From Anaerolineae bacterium CG2_30_58_95 (GTDB lineage: Bacteria; Chloroflexota; Anaerolineae; Anaerolineales; Villigracilaceae), in NCBI GenBank assembly GCA_001872165.1, contig MNXK01000040.1, forward strand, positions 1 to 5,181: 5,181 nucleotides of DNA, given 5' to 3'. The position numbers and the translations under genes are program-made. Position 1 is the stretch's first letter; each line of letters begins with the position of its first letter. Below the pieces are notes generated by a model, which did not search any database, was not told where the DNA came from, and saw only the letters and a list, made by a program, of their open reading frames with translations. Shown here piece after piece: positions 1-4,950 of this stretch.

Positions 1-338
1 AGCAGGCCGTAATTACCAGAGTTACCGAATAGGCTGGTCAGTACCACCACGGTCAATCCAATGCGGTCGAGGCGCAGGACGCGCCCGGCCAGGTAGGCGA
101 GACCGGCTACCAGGAAATTGACCGCCGCCGCGTAGCCCATCATCAGGCCGATGCGGTCGAGCGAGAGCTTGCTTTCCATGAGCAGGTTGAAGACCAGGAT
201 CGGGCTGAGGATGTAGAATGTGACCCGGCCTATCGGGCGGGGTTCGACCTCGAGGAATTTGCCGAGCAGGAAGCCCGCCCCGCTGATGATCAGGATGGGC
301 AGGAGGTTGTTGGTGAAGGTTTGTAAAAGTTCGGTCAA
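1..338 (-). CDS. AEC (auxin efflux carrier) family transporter, N-terminal part
   Basis: This is the first 112 codons of a membrane permease; the gene runs off the left edge. The translated segment has hydrophobic stretches at about residues 11-28, 37-54, 63-86 and from 95 on. It carries PxxxVxFYILSPILVF (about 35-50) and GNSGNYG (105-111), which matches the conserved N-x-GN-x-G motif of the Mem_trans/AEC family. Known members are secondary transporters of about 300 residues for organic acids such as malate or malonate, or auxin in plants; the substrate cannot be told here. The start is taken as TTG at 338, because no ATG or GTG fits better and AGGA stands six bases upstream. The gene follows the HEAT-repeat gene on the same strand after 80 bp, with a strong palindrome between them. 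The reading frame is open throughout and I see no damage. About two thirds of the protein lies outside the window. Confidence 0.85.
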   Translation of the reverse strand, partial: MTELLQTFTNNLLPILIISGAGFLLGKFLEVEPRPIGRVTFYILSPILVFNLLMESKLSLDRIGLMMGYAAAVNFLVAGLAYLAGRVLRLDRIGLTVVVLTSLFGNSGNYGL

Positions 339-370
339 GGGAATTCCTGGTGTGATGAAATTTTAGCGGG

Positions 371-403
371 AGGAACCCGTTTTCTCCGAGAAAACGGGTT
401 CCT
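371..403. repeat. 33-bp perfect palindrome between HEAT gene and AEC gene
   Basis: Two 16-base arms (AGGAACCCGTTTTCTC at 371-386 and its exact complement at 388-403) flank a single central C. As RNA it would form a stem of about 15 pairs closed by a 3-base loop. It lies 16 bp past the HEAT stop and 33 bp before the AEC start, so it could end or attenuate transcription on the minus strand. However, the minus-strand continuation is CCCGCTAAAATTT, with no immediate U-run, so it is not a textbook intrinsic terminator. A dispersed REP-like hairpin is the main alternative. Confidence 0.8.
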
Positions 404-418
404 GGCGGCATATTACTT

Positions 419-1372
419 CTAATCGTCCTCGAAGTCGAGTAAATCCAATCCGCTGACCTCCTCGGTGAAGGCCAGGTTTTCCAGCGCCTCTTCGAGGAAC
501 TCGGTCTCTTCCTCGTCATCTTCCGCCATTTCCAAAAGCTCCACGAGCCGGTCGTTGACTTTCTCGCCGCCGATTTGGGTCAGCGCCCAGATGATCTCGT
601 GCCGGGTCTCCACGTCCTCCTCGTCGGCCAGCATATCGAGCAGGATCGGCCGGGCGGAGGCGAGCGCCAGCTCACCGGCGGCTCGCAGCGCTTCGAGACG
701 GATGGCCGCGTTCCGGTTGCGCAGGTTGGAAAGCACCTGCTTTCCCCAGCCTTCGTCGCCGGAGCGGCCCATGGCAAAGAGGGCGCTGACTTTCCAATCG
801 GCGTCTTTTTCAGCGTAACCGGCTTCAATGAGCGCGGACACCTCCGGCCGCGACGACCAGCCCAGCGCTTCCAGGGCGCGCCGACGTACCAGGGTGGCTT
901 CGTCAGAATGGATGATCGCCAGCAGGCTATCTTCGACTTTATGGAGAGTCTGCTCCGCTATTTCCTCGATCTCACCCAGGTAAACGAACATGCCCAGCGC
1001 GGTGGCGGCTGCCGCGCGGACGTTGGAGTCGCTGTCTTCGGTCAGGATTTCGAGGAATGTCGGCACCAGCCTGGCATCCTCACATTCCCACAGCAGACGC
1101 AGGGCCTGGATGCGCACCTGGGGTTCGGGGTCTTTCAGCAGGGGGCGCGCCAGGTCGTCGAAGTAAAGCAGCGTATCTTCTTCGGCCAGCTCCTCCAGGT
1201 CCGCGAGCAAGGCGAGTTGGCGGGCGGGCGAAACCTGCGGCCAGGCCTCGAGCAAAAGTTTCAATTGCCCCGGCTCAATGTCCGAGAACAGATACAGGTA
1301 ATGCGGCGGGAAGGGCTGGGAGTCATCCAGGAGGGCATCTACAACAATTTGAAAAGCAATCTTCTTGGTCAT
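419..1372 (-). CDS. HEAT-repeat protein (PBS-lyase HEAT-like), function unknown
   Basis: The 317-residue product is almost entirely helical solenoid. Repeats can be seen at about 64-96 (LLKDPEPQVRIQALRLLWE), 101-131 (DSDSNVRAAAATALG), 148-175 (RRRALEALGW), 178-205, 208-236 (NRNAAIRLEALRAAGEL), 240-270 and 274-300. The D-x-x-x-VR-x-x-A-x-x-A-L pattern is that of HEAT/PBS-lyase-like repeats, which serve as protein-binding scaffolds. The tail (about 282-317) is strongly acidic. There is no signal peptide, membrane segment or catalytic motif, so a cytosolic scaffold is likely. An upstream in-frame ATG at 1405 would add 11 residues, but the ATG at 1372 is preceded by AAAAGG (1385-1380) seven bases away and begins MTKKIAF, so I prefer it. 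The gene stands alone between two palindromic gaps. No specific partner or process can be named. Confidence 0.88.
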   Translation of the reverse strand: MTKKIAFQIVVDALLDDSQPFPPHYLYLFSDIEPGQLKLLLEAWPQVSPARQLALLADLEELAEEDTLLYFDDLARPLLKDPEPQVRIQALRLLWECEDARLVPTFLEILTEDSDSNVRAAAATALGMFVYLGEIEEIAEQTLHKVEDSLLAIIHSDEATLVRRRALEALGWSSRPEVSALIEAGYAEKDADWKVSALFAMGRSGDEGWGKQVLSNLRNRNAAIRLEALRAAGELALASARPILLDMLADEEDVETRHEIIWALTQIGGEKVNDRLVELLEMAEDDEEETEFLEEALENLAFTEEVSGLDLLDFEDD

Positions 1373-1379
1373 CTCGGAG

Positions 1380-1385
1380 CCTTTT
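1380..1385 (-). promoter_or_regulatory. Ribosome binding site deciding the HEAT-gene start
   Basis: AAAAGG on the minus strand stands seven bases before the ATG at 1372. It lies inside the reading frame that begins at the upstream ATG (1405), which has no comparable purine-rich site. This favours the shorter protein. Confidence 0.55.
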
Positions 1386-1435
1386 ATAGTATTACCGCTT
1401 GACATTTGCGCGATCCGCGAGAATCTCTTGTATCA

Positions 1436-1551
1436 TGTCGCTGCGAGCCGTCCCGAGCGGAGCGTTCTTCAGCGTAGTCGAAGGATGGCGAAGCAGTCTC
1501 CCGGCCTGCGAGGGGATTGCTTCGGCGGAAGAGCACCGCTTCGCAACGACA
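1436..1551. repeat. Nested imperfect palindrome, dispersed-repeat or MITE-like
   Basis: Outer arms TGTCGCTGCGAGC (1436-1448) and GCTTCGCAACGACA (1538-1551) are complementary except for one mismatch and one extra base. Inner arms CGAAGCAGTCTCC (1489-1501) and GGGGATTGCTTCG (1512-1524) pair with only G-U-type mismatches. A further partial match joins GTTCTTC (1464-1470) with GAAGAGC (1528-1534). The layout resembles non-coding interspersed repeats known from many bacterial genomes, with a GAAGCAATC/GATTGCTTC core and CGCAACGAC end. It contains no transposase, and the short plus-strand ORFs across it are not credible genes. It fills most of the 234-bp gap between the protease stop and the HEAT start. 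Confidence 0.7.
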
Positions 1552-1563
1552 CCCAAGTTGGTT

Positions 1564-1578
1564 GCGGTTGGAAGCCGC
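1564..1578. repeat. Short stem-loop downstream of the protease gene
   Basis: GCGG (1564-1567) pairs with CCGC (1575-1578), extended by one T-G wobble. It lies about 30 bp past the minus-strand stop of the M50 gene. There is no T-run behind it on that strand, so its role as a terminator is weak; it may be the edge of the neighbouring repeat. Confidence 0.25.
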
Positions 1579-1606
1579 GCTATGCTTTGATGTGAAATCG
1601 AATTAA

Positions 1607-3004
1607 TTACGGCAGGTTGATCGTCACCGGGTGGATAAAATCCAGGATGTAGAAATATCCGAGTAACGCCATGAAAATCATCAGGCCTACTCCGTGGACG
1701 ATCGCCTCGAACTTAGCCGGGATGCGCCGCCGGACGATGATCTCTGGCAGGGTGAACAGGATGCGCCCGCCGTCCAGGGCCGGGATCGGTAACAGGTTCA
1801 GGATGCCCAGCGAGATGGTGAGCGAGATGACCGCCATCAGTGTGTAATTCGTCGGCTGCTGGGTTTCGCTCGTCGAGGGGGTCTCGCGGCTCTGGACATC
1901 GCGTGAGACAGTTTGTTGGAAAAGGTTCCAGATGCTGCGCGGCCCGGCCAGTTGCGCTTCCTGCGGCTGGATCGCGCCGGCGACGATCTGGCCTGGCAGC
2001 GCCAGCAGCTCGCGGATGCTCCCGTAGGTGGCATCAAAGCTAGGGGATATTGTCTCGAACCATGAACTGGTCGGGTGCAGTGGATTCCCCAGCAAGACGC
2101 CCATGGCGCCTTGTCTTTTCGTGCGACTGCTCAATGGGGTTACACTCGTCTCGATCTGTTGGTCGCCACGCTGGAGGTTGAGGCTGACCGGCTGGTCGAG
2201 GTGGGCGCGGATGATGGCCTGCAGCCTGGAGACGCTGGGAATGCTCTCTCCAGCCGCGGTCAGGACCGTATCGCCAGTTTTTATCCCGGCCATTTCGGCC
2301 GGCGATCCCGGCGAGACCTCCGCGATGACGACGATGTGGGTATTGGGTACGCCGATCTGGTAGAAAAGGAACGTATAGGCCACTACCGCAGCCAGCAGGT
2401 TCATGGTCGGGCCGGCCAGCAGCACGGCGATGCGCTTCCAAGGGCTGGCAGCCGCCATCCCGCCTGGTACGGATGGGTCGTCTTCGCCCTTGATGCGGTT
2501 GAAGCCGCCCAGCGGGATCCAGTTCAGGGTGACTTCGGTGCCGGGTCTGGCCTCGTTGAGAATCCCGCTCACGTGAATTTCGCCGGGCTTGGGGAAATCT
2601 TTCGAATGTTTCACAGGCGCAGCCCCGGGCCGGGCTGAGGCCGGGTCGTGTTCGGGGAGCGGGTCGGGCCGGTACTGTCCATCTTCCGTGGCCGCAAAGG
2701 CAATCGTACGCAGCACCAGCCTGCCTTTGACAGAATCGGCGGTGGCCTCCACCGGGCGGTGGAGGGATGTCTTGGGGTCGAACGGCAGGTCGAAATTGAG
2801 AGGCAGAACAAGACATTTTTTCCCAATCAGGATCGTTCCTTTGCCGCGCCAGAGCCGCAGAAGGCGCGGCGGGAAGCCGATGCCAAACTCTTCCACCTCG
2901 ATGCGCAGCAGGCGCGCGGCAATAAAATGGCCCAACTCGTGGACGAGGATCATGCCGGCGAACACCAGCACGAAAACCAGCCCACCCAAAAAACCCGTAT
3001 TCAT
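1607..3004 (-). CDS. rseP: M50 family site-2 protease, RseP/YluC-like, with PDZ domain
   Basis: This 465-residue intramembrane zinc metalloprotease has the zinc motif HELGH at 22-26 in the first membrane segment (about 5-27). The third ligand motif, NLLPIPALDGG (403-413, Asp411), lies in the third segment (about 390-412). A second segment spans about 190-217 and a last one about 434-457. GIGFPPR (41-47), LNWIPLGGFNRIKGEDDP (160-177) and a PDZ domain (about 227-291, AGIKTGDTV) complete the family pattern. Homologues cut anti-sigma factors or leftover signal peptides within the membrane; the substrate here is unknown. About 100 residues (roughly 53-155) are inserted between GIGFPPR and LNWIPLGGF, which makes the protein longer than many homologues. 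The ATG at 3004 is supported by GAGGTG (3015-3010) five bases upstream; an overlapping ATG four bases earlier is in another frame. The gene follows the mevalonate-pathway decarboxylase by 155 bp. In many bacteria rseP sits beside dxr, another isoprenoid gene. Confidence 0.95.
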   Translation of the reverse strand: MNTGFLGGLVFVLVFAGMILVHELGHFIAARLLRIEVEEFGIGFPPRLLRLWRGKGTILIGKKCLVLPLNFDLPFDPKTSLHRPVEATADSVKGRLVLRTIAFAATEDGQYRPDPLPEHDPASARPGAAPVKHSKDFPKPGEIHVSGILNEARPGTEVTLNWIPLGGFNRIKGEDDPSVPGGMAAASPWKRIAVLLAGPTMNLLAAVVAYTFLFYQIGVPNTHIVVIAEVSPGSPAEMAGIKTGDTVLTAAGESIPSVSRLQAIIRAHLDQPVSLNLQRGDQQIETSVTPLSSRTKRQGAMGVLLGNPLHPTSSWFETISPSFDATYGSIRELLALPGQIVAGAIQPQEAQLAGPRSIWNLFQQTVSRDVQSRETPSTSETQQPTNYTLMAVISLTISLGILNLLPIPALDGGRILFTLPEIIVRRRIPAKFEAIVHGVGLMIFMALLGYFYILDFIHPVTINLP

Positions 3005-3030
3005 TCATACACCTCGTAACAGTAAACTCT

Positions 3031-3048
3031 CGCGCCGTCTTCGGCGCG
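3031..3048. repeat. GC-only hairpin in the leader of the protease gene
   Basis: CGCGCCG (3031-3037) and CGGCGCG (3042-3048) form a perfect seven-pair stem with a four-base loop. If the -10 box at 3063-3058 is used, the minus-strand transcript would begin at about 3051, so this hairpin would sit at its very 5' end. Such a 5' stem could protect the mRNA. It leaves the GAGGTG ribosome site free. Confidence 0.5.
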
Positions 3049-3057
3049 GCAAGGGCG

Positions 3058-3063
3058 ATTATA
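3058..3063 (-). promoter_or_regulatory. Possible -10 box for the protease gene
   Basis: The minus strand reads exactly TATAAT 54 bases before the ATG at 3004. The expected -35 place holds TTCCCC-like sequence, so a standard -35 is missing and activation or another factor would be needed. The call rests on the hexamer alone. Confidence 0.4.
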
Positions 3064-3085
3064 TCCTTTTTTGTGGATCAGGGGA

Positions 3086-3160
3086 ATTTAACCGCGAAGA
3101 AACTTCGCGGTCTCACCTGCACTTGCAGCAGGTGCAAGTGTCGCGTCTTCGCGGTAAATT
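3086..3160. repeat. Compound inverted repeat with competing hairpins, overlapping the decarboxylase stop
   Basis: Outer arms 3086-3100 (AATTTAACCGCGAAGA-like) and 3146-3160 are complementary apart from one missing base. Within them, ACCGCGAAG (3091-3099) can instead pair with CTTCGCGGT (3103-3111) around a 3-base loop. The centre holds two overlapping alternatives: CACCTGC (3114-3120) with GCAGGTG (3128-3134), or CACTTGCA (3120-3127) with TGCAAGTG (3133-3140). CTTCGCGGT also occurs as a direct repeat (3103-3111, 3147-3155). The right end reaches the TAA of the minus-strand decarboxylase (3162-3160), so it may act in transcript termination or 3'-end protection. It could equally be an inserted dispersed palindrome. 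No clear U-run follows on the minus strand. Confidence 0.7.
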
Positions 3161-4158
3161 TATTCGACAAGTTCCGCCGGGCCCCCCACAGGCGCGACGA
3201 GCACTTTCTGGACCCCGGGCACGGCTGCCAGCAAATCGGCCACATGCCCGGCCTCGGCCCCTTCCGTGATCACGTGGACGTTTGGCCCGGCGTCAATGCT
3301 GTAGCAGACTGGCAGCCCGCCGAGGCGCCATTCGCGCACCAGCCGCATCACGGTCAGCGTGGACTCTTGCCAGTAGAAGAGCGGCGGCGTGGAGGTCATC
3401 ATCACGGCGTGCATCAGGTTCGAGTCGAGTTCGACGATCCCGGCCAGGGCGTCGAAATCGCGGGAAAGGAGGGCGCGGCGGCAAAGATCCAAACGGCGGG
3501 GCGCATCCGCCACGCGGCAGGCTTGCAGCGGACTGGTATCTGCAAGCGCATGGCCCTCGGTTGAGCCGGTTGGCTTTTGCTCGGCGCTGACCACGGCGAT
3601 GCAGTCGGCCAGGTCCCAGTGTTCGGGCGGCGCGATGGACGCGGCGAAGGAGTCCTCGTCGCCTGTCCCGGCTTGCCATTCGACAAAGCCACCGGGGATG
3701 GAGCGGCAGGCCGAGCCAGAGCCGCGCCGCGCCAGGCGAGAGAGGGCAGCCGGCTCCAGGTCCAGCCCGGCTGCGACGCTGGCTGCCAGAGTCAAAGCGG
3801 CAAACGCCGAGGCCGAGGAGGCGATCCCCACCCCGGCCGGGAAGTTGTTCTCACTCTCCACGATGGCGCGGGCGTCAATCCCGGCCATTTTTCGCACTAA
3901 ATCCAAAAAAGCCGAAACGCGCCGCAACCCGTCCCCCGCCATTCGCCGGCCATTGATGACCAGTGAGTCTGCTTCCCGCTGTTCGCCGCTCGTCACACGT
4001 AACTCGTCCCACGTCACTCGCGTACGCGTGAACAACCCCTCCAGGTTCATGGAAATGGAACCGTTGGCGGGCAGGCGCAGGGCGTCGTCGCGGTTGCCCC
4101 AGTATTTGACGATGGCGATGTTGGCGCAAGCGACGGCAGTAGCGGATTGAGCAGACAT
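3160..4158 (-). CDS. mvaD: GHMP-family diphosphomevalonate or phosphomevalonate decarboxylase
   Basis: The 332-residue product matches the usual length and motif order of mevalonate 5-diphosphate decarboxylases. These are NIAIVKYWGNRD (13-24), the ATP-binding loop NNFPAGVGIASSAS (104-117), GSGSACRSIPGGFVEW (146-161), STPPLFYW (256-263) and YSIDAGPN (286-293, with the likely catalytic Asp289). The classical enzyme uses ATP to decarboxylate mevalonate diphosphate to isopentenyl diphosphate in the cytosol. One position stands out: the Lys of the usual YWGKR motif is Asn22. That Lys is close to the substrate phosphates in classical enzymes. A Chloroflexota homologue from Roseiflexus is known to act on mevalonate 5-phosphate instead, yielding isopentenyl phosphate. 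So the substrate is uncertain and the symbol is a family label. The ATG at 4158 gives the normal N-terminus; AAAAGG lies 11 bases upstream, which is rather far. It diverges from marR, with a MITE-like element between. Confidence 0.92.
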   Translation of the reverse strand: MSAQSATAVACANIAIVKYWGNRDDALRLPANGSISMNLEGLFTRTRVTWDELRVTSGEQREADSLVINGRRMAGDGLRRVSAFLDLVRKMAGIDARAIVESENNFPAGVGIASSASAFAALTLAASVAAGLDLEPAALSRLARRGSGSACRSIPGGFVEWQAGTGDEDSFAASIAPPEHWDLADCIAVVSAEQKPTGSTEGHALADTSPLQACRVADAPRRLDLCRRALLSRDFDALAGIVELDSNLMHAVMMTSTPPLFYWQESTLTVMRLVREWRLGGLPVCYSIDAGPNVHVITEGAEAGHVADLLAAVPGVQKVLVAPVGGPAELVE

Positions 4159-4201
4159 TATGCAGACAACCTTTTCAGGGTTTTCGAGCGTTAGTTTACC
4201 A

Positions 4202-4363
4202 CGATCTTACTGGTGATTGCCCACAAGTCCAATGATCACATCCATCATGATTAGTAGGGCGTTCTCATACGCCCGAATTTGGCCGCCAGCGTGAGAGAAC
4301 GCTGGCTAATCAAGGCCAATAATGGCATCAAGCAAGATGTGGGTAATCACCACCGATCTTACT
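4202..4363. repeat. 10-bp direct repeats flanking the MITE-like element (probable target-site duplication)
   Basis: CGATCTTACT occurs at 4202-4211 and again at 4354-4363, exactly at the two ends of the inverted-repeat element. Precise flanking duplication is the mark of a transposition event. Removing one copy plus the element would restore a continuous mvaD-marR intergenic region. Boundaries may shift by one or two bases. Confidence 0.7.
4212..4353. mobile_element. MITE-like non-autonomous element, about 142 bp
   Basis: The ends TGGTGATTGCCCACA (4211-4225) and TGTGGGTAATCACCA (4338-4352) are inverted repeats with one mismatch, and looser complementarity continues to GATTAG (4249-4254) and CTAATC (4306-4311). 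The middle is also foldable: GGGCG/CGCCC (4257-4261, 4270-4274), CCAGCGT/ACGCTGG (4286-4292, 4299-4305) and TTGGCC/GGCCAA (4279-4284, 4314-4319). It has no open reading frame of note and no transposase, so it must have been moved by an enzyme encoded elsewhere. Size, structure and the flanking 10-bp duplication fit a MITE. The source family is not identifiable from this copy. It lies in the divergent control region of the decarboxylase and marR. Confidence 0.75.
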
Positions 4364-4364
4364 C

Positions 4365-4393
4365 TTGACAAATTCCTAAGCAAGCAATATATT
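4365..4393 (+). promoter_or_regulatory. Sigma-70-type promoter of marR
   Basis: TTGACA (4365-4370) and TATATT (4388-4393) are separated by exactly 17 bp, very close to consensus. The predicted start near 4400 gives a leader of about 26 bases before the marR ATG. The -35 hexamer begins two bases after the direct repeat that borders the MITE-like element, so the insertion spared the core promoter but replaced everything upstream of it. Confidence 0.75.
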
Positions 4394-4396
4394 TAG

Positions 4397-4407
4397 GTTT
4401 AATTAAC
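4397..4407. promoter_or_regulatory. Candidate autoregulatory operator overlapping the marR start point
   Basis: GTTTAATTAAC, with the perfect 8-bp palindrome TTAATTAA at 4399-4406, lies just after the -10 box and around the predicted transcription start. MarR proteins often bind AT-rich dyads at such places to repress their own operon. This is inferred from position only; short AT palindromes are common by chance. Confidence 0.3.
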
Positions 4408-4412
4408 TATTT

Positions 4413-4418
4413 AGAAGG
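4413..4418 (+). promoter_or_regulatory. Ribosome binding site of marR
   Basis: AGAAGG stands seven bases before the ATG at 4426, normal spacing, and fixes the start of the regulator. Confidence 0.6.
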
Positions 4419-4425
4419 TTGAAGT

Positions 4426-4878
4426 ATGCCGCCCACTGAGCCATTTATCACCACCCTGCACGAGTGGATTGGGATCTTCATGCGCCGCTCGATGTGCAAT
4501 TTCCTCCTTTACGCCAAGGAGAAAGAGCTTTCCATGTCGCAGATTGGCGCCCTGTTCCACCTCCACCGCATGGGCGCCAGCGGCGTCTCCGGCATCGGCG
4601 ATGACCTGGGCGTGACCAACGCGGCCGCCAGCCAGATGCTGGAACACCTGGTGCAGCAGCAAATGATCACACGCTCAGAAGATCCTCACGATCGGCGCGC
4701 CAAGCAGATCGTCCTGACCGACAAAGGCCGCCAGGTGCTGCAGGAGAGTATCCACGCCCGCCAGGGCTGGTTGGAAGACCTGGCGCACACGCTGTCTCCG
4801 GAGGAAAAGGAGCAAGTGGTGGCAGCCCTGCACATCCTGATCGAAAAAACCAGCCAACTCGAAAAACCCCCCGACTGA
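4426..4878 (+). CDS. MarR family winged-helix transcriptional regulator
   Basis: The 150-residue product has the length and layout of MarR repressors. An N-terminal helix precedes LSMSQIGALFHLHR (about 35-48), the recognition helix region GVTNAAASQMLEHLVQQ (62-78) and the wing SEDPHDRRAKQIVLTDKG (84-101) with its conserved D-x-R-R. A C-terminal helical dimerisation part (about 104-144) follows. Family members bind palindromic operators as dimers and leave DNA when a small ligand binds. The gene has its own strong promoter and is followed after 202 bp, on the same strand, by an ABC exporter, a pairing typical of drug- or toxin-efflux control. It also diverges from the decarboxylase gene, which it could in principle influence. 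The ligand is unknown. No CxxC or other redox motif is evident; a single Cys (24) lies near the N-terminus. Confidence 0.93.
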   Translation: MPPTEPFITTLHEWIGIFMRRSMCNFLLYAKEKELSMSQIGALFHLHRMGASGVSGIGDDLGVTNAAASQMLEHLVQQQMITRSEDPHDRRAKQIVLTDKGRQVLQESIHARQGWLEDLAHTLSPEEKEQVVAALHILIEKTSQLEKPPD

Positions 4879-4901
4879 TAGAAACCTTCCAGTTGTTTTC
4901 A

Positions 4902-4915
4902 GCAGTTCAAACTGC
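4902..4915. promoter_or_regulatory. Candidate operator dyad between marR and the ABC exporter
   Basis: GCAGTT-CA-AACTGC is a perfect 14-bp dyad, 24 bp past the marR stop. Its symmetry suits a dimeric winged-helix protein, but no clear promoter is seen beside it, so the operator role is only a suggestion. It could also be one more unit of the palindrome cluster that follows. Confidence 0.3.
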
Positions 4916-4931
4916 ACCCACCAGAATGCAA

Positions 4932-4949
4932 AGCCGACCTTCGTCGGCT
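4932..4949. repeat. Perfect hairpin in the marR-exporter gap
   Basis: AGCCGAC (4932-4938) and GTCGGCT (4943-4949) form a seven-pair stem with a CTTC loop. No T-run follows on the plus strand, so termination between marR and the exporter is not indicated; attenuation or an interspersed-repeat origin are possible. Confidence 0.45.
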
Positions 4950-4950
4950 G

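Noticed and set aside
1386..1391. TACTAT as a minus-strand -10 box for the HEAT gene
   Set aside because: Transcription would start at about 1379 and drop the AAAAGG ribosome site, and no -35 is visible.
575..1402. 275-codon plus-strand open frame opposite the HEAT gene
   Set aside because: It mirrors the codon structure of a GC-rich gene on the other strand. Its product has no family motif, while the minus-strand frame shows clear HEAT repeats.
1399..1427. TTGACA (1399-1404) as a plus-strand promoter
   Set aside because: At 17 bp downstream stands AATCTC, a poor -10, and no gene follows on that strand.
1365..1595. Short plus-strand frames across the nested repeat
   Set aside because: They translate a dispersed non-coding palindrome; composition and lack of homology motifs do not support a gene.
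2040..3008. 322-codon minus-strand frame starting four bases before the protease ATG
   Set aside because: Its product is rich in Arg, Pro and Gly with no domain, and it overlaps the M50 frame that holds HELGH and NLLPIPALDGG.
3389..4150. 253-codon plus-strand frame opposite the decarboxylase
   Set aside because: Shadow frame: low-complexity Ala/Arg/Ser product, no motif, and no reason to outrank the GHMP decarboxylase.
4211..4352. Inverted repeat read as part of a CRISPR or a structured RNA gene
   Set aside because: There is no array of equal direct repeats with spacers, and the exact flanking duplication fits an insertion better.
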